From assembly GCF_963676285.1 (NCBI RefSeq), contig NZ_OY781063.1:372001-436000 (forward strand): a stretch of DNA of 64,000 nt, given 5' to 3'. Below the pieces are notes generated by a model that had not been told where the DNA came from, did no database searches, and saw only the letters and a program-made list of their open reading frames with translations. This DNA comes from an uncultured Sphaerochaeta sp. GTDB lineage: Bacteria; Spirochaetota; Spirochaetia; Sphaerochaetales; Sphaerochaetaceae. Below, piece after piece: positions 1 to 8,428 of this stretch (position 1 is the stretch's first letter; each line of letters starts with the position of its first letter). The position numbers were made by a program, and so were the translations under genes.

Positions 1-402
1 TACTGCTTGGGTAAACCAGGCAGGAAGTGGTGTGGGACGGAGTGTCTCGGTGTTGATCGAGGCAACCCGTACCTTGAGCACACAAAGCACCTCTTCACCC
101 CGCCTCACCGTCTGGATGAAGGTAATGGAGAAGCGCTTCTCACTCTCTATTTCCGTACACACTTCCAAGAGATCATCCAGACGTCCTGGTCTCTGATAGT
201 CTGCCGTGATAGATTTCACCACAAAGGCCATCTTTCCCAGTTCGATCATACTGCTCTGGGAACCATCAATGCCCTGCCTTTGGGCTACCTCCCTCAGCAG
301 TTCAGTACGGGCATGCTCCGCAAAATCAAGATACCGAGCGTGGTAGACAATGCCACCACAATCGGTATCGCTGTAATACACTCGTATCCTGAATGAATGC
401 AT
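1..402 (-). CDS. YbgC/4HBT-family acyl-CoA thioesterase (3' end outside window)
   Basis: Reverse-strand frame open from an ATG at 402 to the left window edge, 134 codons without a stop. The N-terminal residues read MHSFRIRVYYSDTDCGGIVY, followed by HARYLDFAEHART. This is the hotdog-fold signature of YbgC-like thioesterases, with the catalytic Asp in the YSDTDCGG segment and the conserved Tyr/His after it. Such enzymes hydrolyse acyl-CoA or acyl-ACP thioesters in the cytoplasm; the substrate cannot be told from sequence. The start overlaps the lysA stop (TGATG), so it is very probably translationally coupled as the last visible gene of the lysine operon. No functional link to lysine synthesis is evident. 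Family membership is firm; the C terminus is not visible. Confidence 0.88.
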   Translation of the reverse strand, partial: MHSFRIRVYYSDTDCGGIVYHARYLDFAEHARTELLREVAQRQGIDGSQSSMIELGKMAFVVKSITADYQRPGRLDDLLEVCTEIESEKRFSITFIQTVRRGEEVLCVLKVRVASINTETLRPTPLPAWFTQAV

Positions 403-1667
403 CAGACCTCCACAGAAGCTCCATCGAAGCGAAGGGTCGACACATAGTCATCATAGGTTTGTGCCCGCCTGATCATCTTCACCGATCCATCTCTCTTGAG
501 CAGGTACTCAGCGCTACGGAGCTTCGCATTGTAATTGAATCCCATGCTGTGCCCATGCGCTCCTGCATCATGCAATACCAGGACATCACCGGTCTCAATC
601 TTGGGCAGTGACCTGTCGATGGCAAACTTGTCGTTGTTCTCACAGAGACTGCCTGTTACATCATAGAGATGGTCATGGTGCTTTTTCTCCTTCCCGACAA
701 CGGTGATGTGGTGGTATGCACCATAGAGTGCCGGCCTCATCAAGTCAGCCATGGAGGCATCGAGTCCGACATAGTCCTTGTACTTCTTGGTCACATGCAA
801 CACCTTGCTCACCAGGTATCCATACGGTCCGGTGATCACCCTTCCACACTCAAAGACAATCTGCAAAGGATCAAGACCAGCAGGTACGATGATCTCATCG
901 TAGAGAGCCTTCATTCCATCACTGACCATCTGCAAATCCATTGCATCCTGATCAGGACGGTAGGGAATACCGATGCCACCACCCATATCGATGAATTCAA
1001 TGACAATTCCTGTTTCCTTCTTGATTCTCACTGCCAGGTCAAAGAGCATCCTGGCCGTCTCAACAATATAGGAACCATCAAGCTCGTTTGAAGCAACCAT
1101 GGTATGCAAGCCAAAATGCTTTACACCCTTCTCTTGCATGATTCGGTAGCTCTCCACTATCTGCTCATCCGTCAAGCCGTACTTTGCTTCCACCGGGTTT
1201 CCGATGATTGCATTTCCTGTTCGGTTCTTTCCCGGGTTGTAACGAAAACAGATGGTCTCAGGCACCTTTCCGATTGCTTTCTCAAGTGTCTCAATATGGG
1301 TGATGTCATCAAGATTGATGATGGCTCCAAGCTCATAGGCTGCGAGGAACTCCTCTTCAGGGGTATCATTGCTGGTGAACATGATTCTCTCAGCACTGAT
1401 TCCACTTGCCTTGCTGAGCAACAGCTCAGGAAGGGAGGAACAGTCAGCCCCGAACCCTTCCTTGGCAAGAAGCTTGAGAATGGTCGGATTAGGACAGGCC
1501 TTTACCGCGAAGTAGTTACGGAAACCTGGGGCCCATGAAAAGAGCTGGTTGAATTGTCTGGCATTATCCACGATTGCCTTCTCGTCGTATAAATAAAAGG
1601 GTGTGGGAAGCTGATAGGCAAGTTCCAGCAAATCGCCATGCCCCATGGGAAGTGTTTTCTCACTCAT
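402..1667 (-). CDS. lysA: Diaminopimelate decarboxylase
   Basis: 421 residues, a normal length for the fold-III PLP decarboxylase family. It decarboxylates meso-diaminopimelate to L-lysine, the last step of the pathway. Visible signatures are FAVKACPNP, with Lys56 as the PLP-binding lysine, the glycine-rich phosphate loop MGGGIGIPY, ECGR, and the active-site cysteine region GSLCENND. The start overlaps the dapL stop by ATGA and the stop overlaps the downstream thioesterase start, which places it inside the dap operon. A related decarboxylase of this fold (carboxynorspermidine decarboxylase) is the main alternative, but the genes for the rest of the lysine branch immediately upstream favour LysA. 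Confidence 0.9.
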   Translation of the reverse strand: MSEKTLPMGHGDLLELAYQLPTPFYLYDEKAIVDNARQFNQLFSWAPGFRNYFAVKACPNPTILKLLAKEGFGADCSSLPELLLSKASGISAERIMFTSNDTPEEEFLAAYELGAIINLDDITHIETLEKAIGKVPETICFRYNPGKNRTGNAIIGNPVEAKYGLTDEQIVESYRIMQEKGVKHFGLHTMVASNELDGSYIVETARMLFDLAVRIKKETGIVIEFIDMGGGIGIPYRPDQDAMDLQMVSDGMKALYDEIIVPAGLDPLQIVFECGRVITGPYGYLVSKVLHVTKKYKDYVGLDASMADLMRPALYGAYHHITVVGKEKKHHDHLYDVTGSLCENNDKFAIDRSLPKIETGDVLVLHDAGAHGHSMGFNYNAKLRSAEYLLKRDGSVKMIRRAQTYDDYVSTLRFDGASVEV

Positions 1668-2893
1668 ACCTGTAAGTTCTCCTCTATCTGGGCCATGGCT
1701 TTGATCACATTCTCACGGTGTCCATAGGAGGAAACACGGACGAATGCTGCACCTGATGGCCCGAATCCCCCACCTGGAGTTACCACTACATGGCATTTGT
1801 CGAGCAGGATATCGAAGAATTCCCAGCTATCCATACCATTCGGGGTTTTTGCCCAGATGTACGGGCTATTTACACCACCATACACTTTCAGGCCTACTTT
1901 CTCCAGTCCTTCCCGGATGATTCTGGCATTCTCGAGGTAGTACTCGACCAATGCGCGGCTCTGGTCGTATCCTTCCCCTTCCAAGGCGGCAAGCCCACCA
2001 GCTTGAGCAATATTGCTTGCTCCATTGAAGAAGGTACACTGTCGGCGATTCCACATGGAGTTCAAGAGACCGGAGGGAGCATCCTCACACTCCAATTCCT
2101 CTGGAACAATCGTCCAACCCAAGCGAACACCGGTAAAACCGGAGAACTTGGAGAAGCTGTTGATCTCAATGGCGCAACGCTTTGCCCCCTCCACCTCATA
2201 GATACTTCTGGGGTAGCCTTCCTCGGTAACATACTCACTATAGGCACTGTCGAAGATGATGATGCTCTTGTTCTTGATTGCATAGTCCACAAACGCCTTG
2301 AGCTGTGCATGGGTGGCTACTGCACCTGTAGGGTTGTTCGGACTGCAGAGATAGATAAGATCGACTTTCTGCTCGGGAGGGCTGGGTATGAAACCATTCT
2401 CTTCTGTACTTGAGAGATAGACAAATCCATCATAGAGACCCTTTTCCTTGTTGAATAGACCGGTCCTTCCTCCGACGACATTGCTGTCAACATACACTGG
2501 ATAGGCTGGGTCCTGGATAGCAACAACATTCTCAGAGGAAAAGAGATCCTGGATATTTGCAGCATCACTCTTGGCTCCGTCGCTTACAAAAAATTCCGTG
2601 CTCTTGAGTTCCACACCATAGCGTCCATAGTAACGAACCAAGGCTTCCCGAAGAGCTGTATCACCTTGCTCATCTCCATATCCTGAGTAGGTTTCACGGT
2701 CAGAGAGCTTCTTAATTTTCTCCCTCATTGCATCACAGACCGCAGGAGGAAGGGCTTCGGTGGTGTTCCCGATGCCGAGGCGGAGTACCTCGACTCCCGG
2801 GTTCGATTCCTGCCATACCTTGGTCCTGCGGGCTATCTCAGGGAAGAGGTATCCGCTCGCCAGCTTTTGGAAGTTCGTATTGATTGTCGCCAT
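1664..2893 (-). CDS. dapL: LL-diaminopimelate aminotransferase
   Basis: About 409 residues, a fold-I PLP aminotransferase of the DapL family. It converts tetrahydrodipicolinate and glutamate directly to LL-DAP, bypassing the succinylase/acetylase branches. Diagnostic features are RLGIGNTTEALP near residue 40, the long YSGYGDEQGD segment, SPNNPTGA, and the Schiff-base lysine in NSFSKFSGFTG. The chosen ATG at 2893 has AGGAG about 10 bases upstream. A GTG at 2899, which directly abuts the dapA stop, is possible but sits only 4 bases from that site. DapL is typical of spirochetes, chlamydiae and plants, which is one of the clues to the organism. A dapF epimerase gene is not in the window. Confidence 0.93.
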   Translation of the reverse strand: MATINTNFQKLASGYLFPEIARRTKVWQESNPGVEVLRLGIGNTTEALPPAVCDAMREKIKKLSDRETYSGYGDEQGDTALREALVRYYGRYGVELKSTEFFVSDGAKSDAANIQDLFSSENVVAIQDPAYPVYVDSNVVGGRTGLFNKEKGLYDGFVYLSSTEENGFIPSPPEQKVDLIYLCSPNNPTGAVATHAQLKAFVDYAIKNKSIIIFDSAYSEYVTEEGYPRSIYEVEGAKRCAIEINSFSKFSGFTGVRLGWTIVPEELECEDAPSGLLNSMWNRRQCTFFNGASNIAQAGGLAALEGEGYDQSRALVEYYLENARIIREGLEKVGLKVYGGVNSPYIWAKTPNGMDSWEFFDILLDKCHVVVTPGGGFGPSGAAFVRVSSYGHRENVIKAMAQIEENLQV

Positions 2894-2899
2894 GTACAC

Positions 2900-3811
2900 T
2901 TATCTCCTTATGATTGCGCCCAATGCTTCAAGCTTGTCCAGCTCTTCGTAGAGGGCATTTCTATTCTCTTCACGTTCAAAGGTGCAGATGGGAAGCCTGA
3001 AGGACTCCTCGCACCAACCATAGCGGGCCATTGCGGTCTTGATGGGAATCGGATTGGTTTCCAGGAAACATGCCTTGAAGAAACCACTGAGATTCGCTTC
3101 CATCTCCCTTGCCTGCTCCCACTTACCCTCGAGGGCCAAGTGGATCATCTTTGAAATATACCCGGGAGCAATGTTTGAGGCAACCGACACAACACCATCC
3201 CCACCACTTTCCACCAAGGGAATGGAGAGATTGTCATCTCCGCTGAGTACATGGAACTTGCCATGGGTTGCATCAATGACAGAGCGCATCTGCTCCAGGC
3301 TTCCACTGGCTTCCTTCACACCGACGATGTTGGAGCACGCATCACTGAGTGCCTTTACGGTCTCTGTCTCAATGTTTACACCGGTTCTTCCCTTGATATT
3401 GTAGAGGATACAGGGGATATCAACACTGTCTGCAATTGCCTTGAAGTGGTAGTACAACCCCTTCTGGGTAGGCTTGTTGTAATACGGATTGACCAAGAGT
3501 ACTGCGTCTGCCCCAACCTGCTGTGCATGCCTTGAAAGCCTTACTGCCTCACTGGTCGCATTCGAGCCTGTACCGGCAATGACAGGAACCCTGCCATTCG
3601 CAAACTTGACGGTCATTGCGATCATCTGGTCATGTTCATCGTGACTGAGGGTTGGGCTTTCCCCGGTTGTTCCGCAGGGGACCAGACCATTCACGCCACT
3701 GGTGATCTGTGCTTCGATGAGTTCCTCAAGACGTTCCTCGTCCAGATTGTCCTTCTTGGTGAATGGGGTGATCAGGGCAGTATGTACCCCTTTGAAATTA
3801 ATGTCTCTCAT
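2900..3811 (-). CDS. dapA: 4-hydroxy-tetrahydrodipicolinate synthase
   Basis: 303 residues, a TIM-barrel class I aldolase-type enzyme condensing pyruvate with aspartate semialdehyde, the committed step of lysine/DAP synthesis. Visible catalytic parts are the CGTTGESPTL loop (Thr48/Thr49), the Tyr in LYNIKGRTG (Tyr137), and the Schiff-base lysine in VGVKEASG (Lys166). The ATG overlaps the dapB stop as ATGA, and dapL follows within a few bases. The surrounding dapB and dapL distinguish it from N-acetylneuraminate lyase and other members of the superfamily. Confidence 0.95.
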   Translation of the reverse strand: MRDINFKGVHTALITPFTKKDNLDEERLEELIEAQITSGVNGLVPCGTTGESPTLSHDEHDQMIAMTVKFANGRVPVIAGTGSNATSEAVRLSRHAQQVGADAVLLVNPYYNKPTQKGLYYHFKAIADSVDIPCILYNIKGRTGVNIETETVKALSDACSNIVGVKEASGSLEQMRSVIDATHGKFHVLSGDDNLSIPLVESGGDGVVSVASNIAPGYISKMIHLALEGKWEQAREMEANLSGFFKACFLETNPIPIKTAMARYGWCEESFRLPICTFEREENRNALYEELDKLEALGAIIRR

Positions 3812-4581
3812 TGTGTCTTCTCCACTGATAGATATACATCTTCGAGCATGTCATCAAGGCTAAAGAATCCCTTGCGACCTGATGCGATCCAGGCAGCTGC
3901 CTGTACAGCCCCCACGGCAAAGCCTTCCCGTGATCGGGCTCTATGTGTCAATTCGATGGTATCTTGCGGGCTGTCAAAATACACGGTGTGTGTTCCTGGA
4001 ACCCAGCCTCCCCTGACTGAGGCAAGATGAATGGATTCATCCTCCCTCTTGTGGTGCAGGGTCTCCTTCTCCACTGAACGTTTGCTGGGATAGTTTTCCA
4101 ACACCAATGAGCCCAGCATCTCTGCGGTGCCGGATGGACTGTCCGCCTTCTGAGCATGATGGATTTCCGTCAGGAATGGATCATAGAGACCGCTTTTGGC
4201 AAAGAGCCTGGATGCTTCCTTTACCACCTGCATGAAGAGTGCCACTCCCAGTGAGTAGTTTCCGCTATAGATGATGGCACCATCAGCCTGTGCTACGATT
4301 TCCTGCAGTTCAGGGATCCTGTCATACCAGCCTGTTGTCCCGATGACTGCAGGAATGCCGAGCTTTGCATAGAGGATGATATGGTCCACAACCACTGAAG
4401 GGTGGGTGAAATCGATGACTACCTCGCACTCACTCAAGTGCTCACCACTGACCTGGTTTGCCGTGACTTCGCTTTCCTGACAGATCGGGTCAATGACAGC
4501 GGCAATCGTATGCCCCCGCTTCAAGGCTTCAGAGCGGATGAGTTTCCCCATCTTCCCAAATCCAACAATACCTACGCGCAT
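3808..4581 (-). CDS. dapB: 4-hydroxy-tetrahydrodipicolinate reductase
   Basis: 257 residues, NAD(P)H-dependent reductase producing tetrahydrodipicolinate for DapL. The N-terminal Rossmann motif is VGFGKMG (residues 6-12). The catalytic HHAQK segment (His141, His142, Lys145) is followed by DSPSGTA, which binds the substrate. It is the first gene of the dapB-dapA-dapL-lysA-thioesterase operon. The leader upstream contains a strong AGGAGG site partly enclosed in a short hairpin (stem UUCCUG/CAGGAG), which could lower translation efficiency; this is only a suggestion from sequence. Confidence 0.95.
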   Translation of the reverse strand: MRVGIVGFGKMGKLIRSEALKRGHTIAAVIDPICQESEVTANQVSGEHLSECEVVIDFTHPSVVVDHIILYAKLGIPAVIGTTGWYDRIPELQEIVAQADGAIIYSGNYSLGVALFMQVVKEASRLFAKSGLYDPFLTEIHHAQKADSPSGTAEMLGSLVLENYPSKRSVEKETLHHKREDESIHLASVRGGWVPGTHTVYFDSPQDTIELTHRARSREGFAVGAVQAAAWIASGRKGFFSLDDMLEDVYLSVEKTQ

Positions 4582-4633
4582 ACACTCCTCCTGTGATGCA
4601 GGAAGAGTAGCAGAAAGTTACAAATATGTCTAT

Positions 4634-4662
4634 AGTTTAACAAAATGTTTTTATTATAACAA
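4634..4662 (-). promoter_or_regulatory. Candidate sigma-70-type promoter of the dap operon
   Basis: Reading leftward, TTGTTA (4662-4657) and TAAACT (4639-4634) are separated by 17 bases in the AT-rich gap between topB and dapB. The gap is only about 90 bases, too short for a lysine riboswitch. Confidence 0.5.
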
Positions 4663-4670
4663 ATATTACC

Positions 4671-6992
4671 CTATTTTCTTTTCTTATCGCGTTTTTTTCG
4701 TTCCTCACTGGCCTTCAGGAAATCGGCAAAGCTCCCACCACTGGAAGGCACATCCTCTACTATATGTTTATTCTGCACAGGAGGTTTCCACCCTCCCCTG
4801 TCCTGGTGCTCATCCCTACGCGGGCCACGAAAGGCCAACTTGCTTGGACGAACAACCTCGATGACAGTCTCCCATGTGAACTTGGGCCCCTTGTCATCAT
4901 CAGGCAGGGAGAATGATTGCATTGCCGGTTTCTTGGCCATGGATTTCTTCAGTACCACACGTTTCTTGGTCCCCTCAGCTGGAGTACTTACACTCTTTGC
5001 CTTCACCACCACTTTAGCCGGCTTCTCCTTTCCAGGAACCATGACCCGTTTCTTGATCTCCATCTCCTCATAGGAGCAGGAGAGTCTCTGGCACAGGTAG
5101 TGGTTCTGACCGATATCATCAACCACCTTCATCATGGGACCTTTGCAGAAAGGACACTGTTTGGCATCGGGGAATTTTGGTGAGAACAGCTCACTGCTCT
5201 TGATGACCTCATCAACGAGTTTCACTGCGTGGGTCTTGATGTCCTCGAGAAAACGACGGCTATCCTCCTTGCCATCAGCAATTGCACCCAGACGTTGTTC
5301 CCAGAGCCCGGTCAGCTCAGGCGAGCGAAGCTCCTCAGGGGCAAGACGAACCAACTCCCTTCCCTTGGGAGTGGGAACCAGTTCCTTCCCCTGGCGTTCC
5401 ACATAGTGGTTCTGTATCAATTTCTCGATGATGTCTGCACGGGTTGCGGGAGTTCCGAGCCCTCCTCCCAGCTGTTTCTTGAGTTTTGCATCCTCAACGA
5501 ACCGTCCAGCATGCTCCATGGCAGAGAGCAATGTTGCCTCCGTGTACCGGACAGGGGATGGAGTGGAAAGCCTTCTAAGCTTCACACTTGAGATGGTCAG
5601 CGGGTCACCCTCCTTCAGGGAGAGCAGGAAGGGACTGGCCTCTTCCTCATCGGTGATCGAAGGCTGGGCACTGCGTTTACCGATCACACGGGCAACATCT
5701 CTCCACCCCTGCGCAACTGGAAGGGTAAGACGGGTCTTGAATCGTGAACCTTCCACATCAGCGATCAGGGTAGTTGTCCGGTAGGAGTAATCGGGGCTGA
5801 GCACCTCAAGGAAGCGAAGGACGATCAACTCCCAGAGGGCTCGCTCCCTGGCGTTCAGCCTGCCAAGATCAACACGTTGCTCTGTGGGTATGATTGCATG
5901 GTGGTCGCTCACCTTCAGATCCTGGACAAACCGCTCTTGGTCGACCCGATACCCCTGTATTCGGTATGAGCTGGCAAGACTGCCAAACGGAGTTGCATCA
6001 AGAGCCTGTAGGCGCTTTTCCAGTGTGGATACGATATCACTGGTAATGTAGCGGCTGTCAGTTCTTGGATAGGTTACAATCTTGTGCTGTTCATAGAGGG
6101 ACTGCAGGGTGTCGAGTGTCTCCTTCGCACTGAAATCGAGGAGATTGTTTGCATCCCGTTGCAGTTCAGTCAGGTCATAAGCAAGAGGTGGTTGTTCAGT
6201 GCGCTCAACTGTTTCCAGGGAGAAGACCTGCCCTGTCTTTCCAATGAGCTCTGCCTCCTTCTGCTTGGCACTCTTCTCATCATTGATCCTGATCGAGTCC
6301 TCAGTTGGGTAATAGGAGGCAGTAAAATCAGTGAAGTCAGCCTTGATCGTCCAGTAGAACTGACCACTGAATGCTTCTATCTCATCCTCTTTCTGGGTCA
6401 TCAGGGCAAGGGTTGGAGTTTGTACCCGCCCTGCTGAGAGCTTTGCATCGTAGTGACACGTCAACGCCCTGGTGACATTCATCCCTATATACCAGTCAGC
6501 AGCAGCACGACTCTCCGCCGCTGCATACAAGTCGTCATAGAGTGTTGCATCCTTGAGGTTGCTGAATCCTTCCTTGATTGCTCCTTCTGTCTGGCTGCTG
6601 ATCCAAAGCCTTTTCGCCGGTCCTTGGTAGTCTGCAAGTTTCATGATCCAACGGGCGACCAACTCGCCTTCCCTACCTGCATCAGTGGCAATGATCACGG
6701 TATCAACATCCTTTCGTTGGATGAGCTGCTTGACCACGGAAAATTGGTCCTTGCTCTGTTCGATCACTTCCTGCTTCAAGACAGGGGGCAACATCGGAAG
6801 ATCCCTCAATGACCATCTTTTATAGCGGTCACTATAGGCAGCAGGTTGGGCAAGCTCCACCAGGTGTCCAAGCGCCCAGGTTACGATATAATCATCCCCT
6901 TCGCGGTAGCCTTTCTCCGATTTCCAACAGTGCAAGACACGTCCGAGTTCCCTTCCGACGCTCGGCTTTTCAGCTAATACCAATTGTTTCAA
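4671..6992 (-). CDS. topB: DNA topoisomerase III
   Basis: 773 residues, type IA topoisomerase that relaxes and decatenates DNA through a 5'-phosphotyrosine intermediate. The Toprim domain begins at MKQLVLAEKPSVGRELGRVL, with acidic metal ligands in IATDAGREGE (residues 101-110). The catalytic Tyr308 lies in TYPRTDSRY. A C-terminal zinc-ribbon-like segment has cysteines in CPFC and CQRLSC, about 25 residues apart. After it comes a long basic, lysine-rich tail ending in KKRDKKRK, probably a DNA-binding extension. Single gene reading away from the ferredoxin operon. TopB-type rather than TopA is judged from the N terminus and the single zinc ribbon. Confidence 0.93.
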   Translation of the reverse strand: MKQLVLAEKPSVGRELGRVLHCWKSEKGYREGDDYIVTWALGHLVELAQPAAYSDRYKRWSLRDLPMLPPVLKQEVIEQSKDQFSVVKQLIQRKDVDTVIIATDAGREGELVARWIMKLADYQGPAKRLWISSQTEGAIKEGFSNLKDATLYDDLYAAAESRAAADWYIGMNVTRALTCHYDAKLSAGRVQTPTLALMTQKEDEIEAFSGQFYWTIKADFTDFTASYYPTEDSIRINDEKSAKQKEAELIGKTGQVFSLETVERTEQPPLAYDLTELQRDANNLLDFSAKETLDTLQSLYEQHKIVTYPRTDSRYITSDIVSTLEKRLQALDATPFGSLASSYRIQGYRVDQERFVQDLKVSDHHAIIPTEQRVDLGRLNARERALWELIVLRFLEVLSPDYSYRTTTLIADVEGSRFKTRLTLPVAQGWRDVARVIGKRSAQPSITDEEEASPFLLSLKEGDPLTISSVKLRRLSTPSPVRYTEATLLSAMEHAGRFVEDAKLKKQLGGGLGTPATRADIIEKLIQNHYVERQGKELVPTPKGRELVRLAPEELRSPELTGLWEQRLGAIADGKEDSRRFLEDIKTHAVKLVDEVIKSSELFSPKFPDAKQCPFCKGPMMKVVDDIGQNHYLCQRLSCSYEEMEIKKRVMVPGKEKPAKVVVKAKSVSTPAEGTKKRVVLKKSMAKKPAMQSFSLPDDDKGPKFTWETVIEVVRPSKLAFRGPRRDEHQDRGGWKPPVQNKHIVEDVPSSGGSFADFLKASEERKKRDKKRK

Positions 6993-7097
6993 GATTCACT
7001 CCTCCACGAGGCTGACTATATATCCAAGGGATACCTCTGTGCAAGGGAAACCCGATTCTGGTTTTTGTTGTTCACAATATTTGCTATTAACAACCAT

Positions 7098-7126
7098 TTG
7101 ACAGATTATCTATTTTCAGATACGGT
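7098..7126 (+). promoter_or_regulatory. Promoter of the ferredoxin/NapH-like operon
   Basis: TTGACA at 7098-7103, a 17-base spacer, then TACGGT at 7121-7126. It lies in the 177-base gap between the divergent topB gene and the ferredoxin-like gene starting at 7170. Confidence 0.6.
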
Positions 7127-7140
7127 TCTGAGATCAGAAC
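7125..7140. promoter_or_regulatory. Palindrome at the predicted transcription start (candidate operator)
   Basis: GTTCTGAGATCAGAAC has 7-base perfect inverted arms around a 2-base centre. It overlaps the expected start of transcription of the downstream operon, a usual place for a repressor site. No cognate regulator is encoded next to it. Confidence 0.45.
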
Positions 7141-7169
7141 TACACATAATTATCAAGGAAAAAAACACC

Positions 7170-7424
7170 ATGGCATTTGACATCGCATCATTTTTTGGTT
7201 TGAAACCAGCAGGGCCTAAAGAGCCAAAAGTATTGACCGTACTCACCCACCGTTGCCCACAGAACCATCGTTGTCCAGCAGTAGGAGTCTGCCCTTCCGG
7301 TGCCTTGACCCAGAAAGGATTTGCTGCACCCAAAGTAGACAAAAGGAAATGTACTGATTGCGGTAAATGCACTCGTTACTGCTTTCCCGGAGCCCTGAAG
7401 ATGAAACGGAAGGAGGGTGCATGA
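7170..7424 (+). CDS. Small 4Fe-4S ferredoxin-like protein
   Basis: 84 residues starting at MAFDIASFFG, with an AAGGAA site about 10 bases upstream. It has CPQNHRCPAVGVCPSGAL followed by CTDCGKCTRYCFPGAL, that is, two cysteine clusters like those of 2[4Fe-4S] ferredoxins. The first cluster has irregular spacing (CPxxxxCPxxxxCP), so one cluster may be atypical. The stop overlaps the start of the membrane iron-sulfur protein downstream (ATGA), suggesting both form one electron-transfer unit. Its redox partner is unknown. Confidence 0.85.
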   Translation: MAFDIASFFGLKPAGPKEPKVLTVLTHRCPQNHRCPAVGVCPSGALTQKGFAAPKVDKRKCTDCGKCTRYCFPGALKMKRKEGA

Positions 7425-7990
7425 CCAAGCATTCCAGAGGATTGCTTCCAGGCCTTTTCATCATCACCCTTGCCTATTTTTCCCTGGGTTTTGTTTCCAT
7501 ACTCTTTGCCAACCTTGCCCTTCTTTGCATGGCGCTTCCCTTCATCCTGCTTGCAAGGGTCAAGAAAAAGGTATGGTGCCAGAACTACTGCCCACGGGCA
7601 AGTTATCTCAACCAAATAGGAAAAAAGCACAACTGGAGAAAAAATCCTCGATTCATCACCAGCGGTAAAGCAAGATACTATATGCTCTGGTACTTTGGAC
7701 TGAATCTGATGTTCATTGCCGGATCGACAACCCAGATAGCCATGGGGAATATGGAGGCAATGCCGTACATACGTCTCTTTATTGCCATCCCGTTATTTCC
7801 CCTTCCACAGTTGCTGCAGGTAAGTGTACCACCATTCCTCATGCATCTCTCCTATCGTTTCTATTCCATGATGCTCAGTACAACGATTCTTGCCAGCATC
7901 CTAGCCCTCATCTACCGTCCTCGCCTATGGTGTGCCATCTGCCCGATCGGAACGCTCCAGGACAAGGCCTTGTCCTGGATGAAGGAATAA
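7421..7990 (+). CDS. Membrane 4Fe-4S protein of the NapH/NosR-like type
   Basis: 189 residues starting at MTKHSRGLLPG; the ATG overlaps the preceding stop and has AGGAGG 4-9 bases upstream. About four or five hydrophobic segments are visible. Two cysteine pairs flank them, WCQNYCPRASYL near residue 50 and LWCAICPIGTLQD near the C terminus, each with the CxxxCP/CxxCP pattern seen in NapH, NosR and CcoG-type membrane ferredoxins. This suggests electron transfer between membrane and cytoplasm together with the ferredoxin-like partner. The shorter length relative to NapH and lack of a full ferredoxin domain leave the exact role open. Confidence 0.75.
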   Translation: MTKHSRGLLPGLFIITLAYFSLGFVSILFANLALLCMALPFILLARVKKKVWCQNYCPRASYLNQIGKKHNWRKNPRFITSGKARYYMLWYFGLNLMFIAGSTTQIAMGNMEAMPYIRLFIAIPLFPLPQLLQVSVPPFLMHLSYRFYSMMLSTTILASILALIYRPRLWCAICPIGTLQDKALSWMKE

Positions 7991-7996
7991 TGTACA

Positions 7997-8028
7997 TACC
8001 TCCAGCATTATGTTGGGGGTAATTTTTT
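7997..8028 (+). terminator. Rho-independent terminator after the membrane iron-sulfur gene
   Basis: TACCTCCA pairs with TGGGGGTA (one G-U) around a 9-base loop, followed by ATTTTTT. Confidence 0.75.
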
Positions 8029-8128
8029 ATGCAACCTTGCTAAAAATTTGTTAGGGTTTTATAACTTATAACCCATAGTAGTATATCGTTTTGGAAGCAT
8101 CGCTATCAGTACAGTTTTCTCATATTCC

Positions 8129-8157
8129 TTGACTTGAATACCAAGTAGGTATATAGT
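8129..8157 (+). promoter_or_regulatory. Strong sigma-70-type promoter of the ferredoxin gene
   Basis: TTGACT (8129-8134) and TATAGT (8152-8157) with a 17-base spacer, about 35 bases before the ferredoxin start codon. Confidence 0.75.
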
Positions 8158-8180
8158 CAGAAGCAACGAAAACGAAGTAA

Positions 8181-8360
<180 letters not shown>

Positions 8361-8376
8361 GATAACAACTTAGACT

Positions 8377-8410
8377 GAGAGACAGCGTATGTTGCTGTCT
8401 CTTTTTTTTT
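8377..8410 (+). terminator. Rho-independent terminator of the ferredoxin gene
   Basis: GAGACAGC and GCTGTCTC form an 8-bp stem around a 7-base loop, followed by nine T residues. Confidence 0.92.
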
Positions 8411-8428
8411 ACGTGAGAAGGAACATAC

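Noticed and set aside
2798..2815. GGGTTCGATTCCTG, resembling a tRNA T-arm
   Set aside because: It lies within the dapL coding region, and no acceptor or anticodon arms are found around it.
4582..4670. Possible lysine riboswitch upstream of dapB
   Set aside because: The gap is about 90 bases, too short for the roughly 170-base lysine aptamer, and only a small hairpin at the ribosome site is seen.
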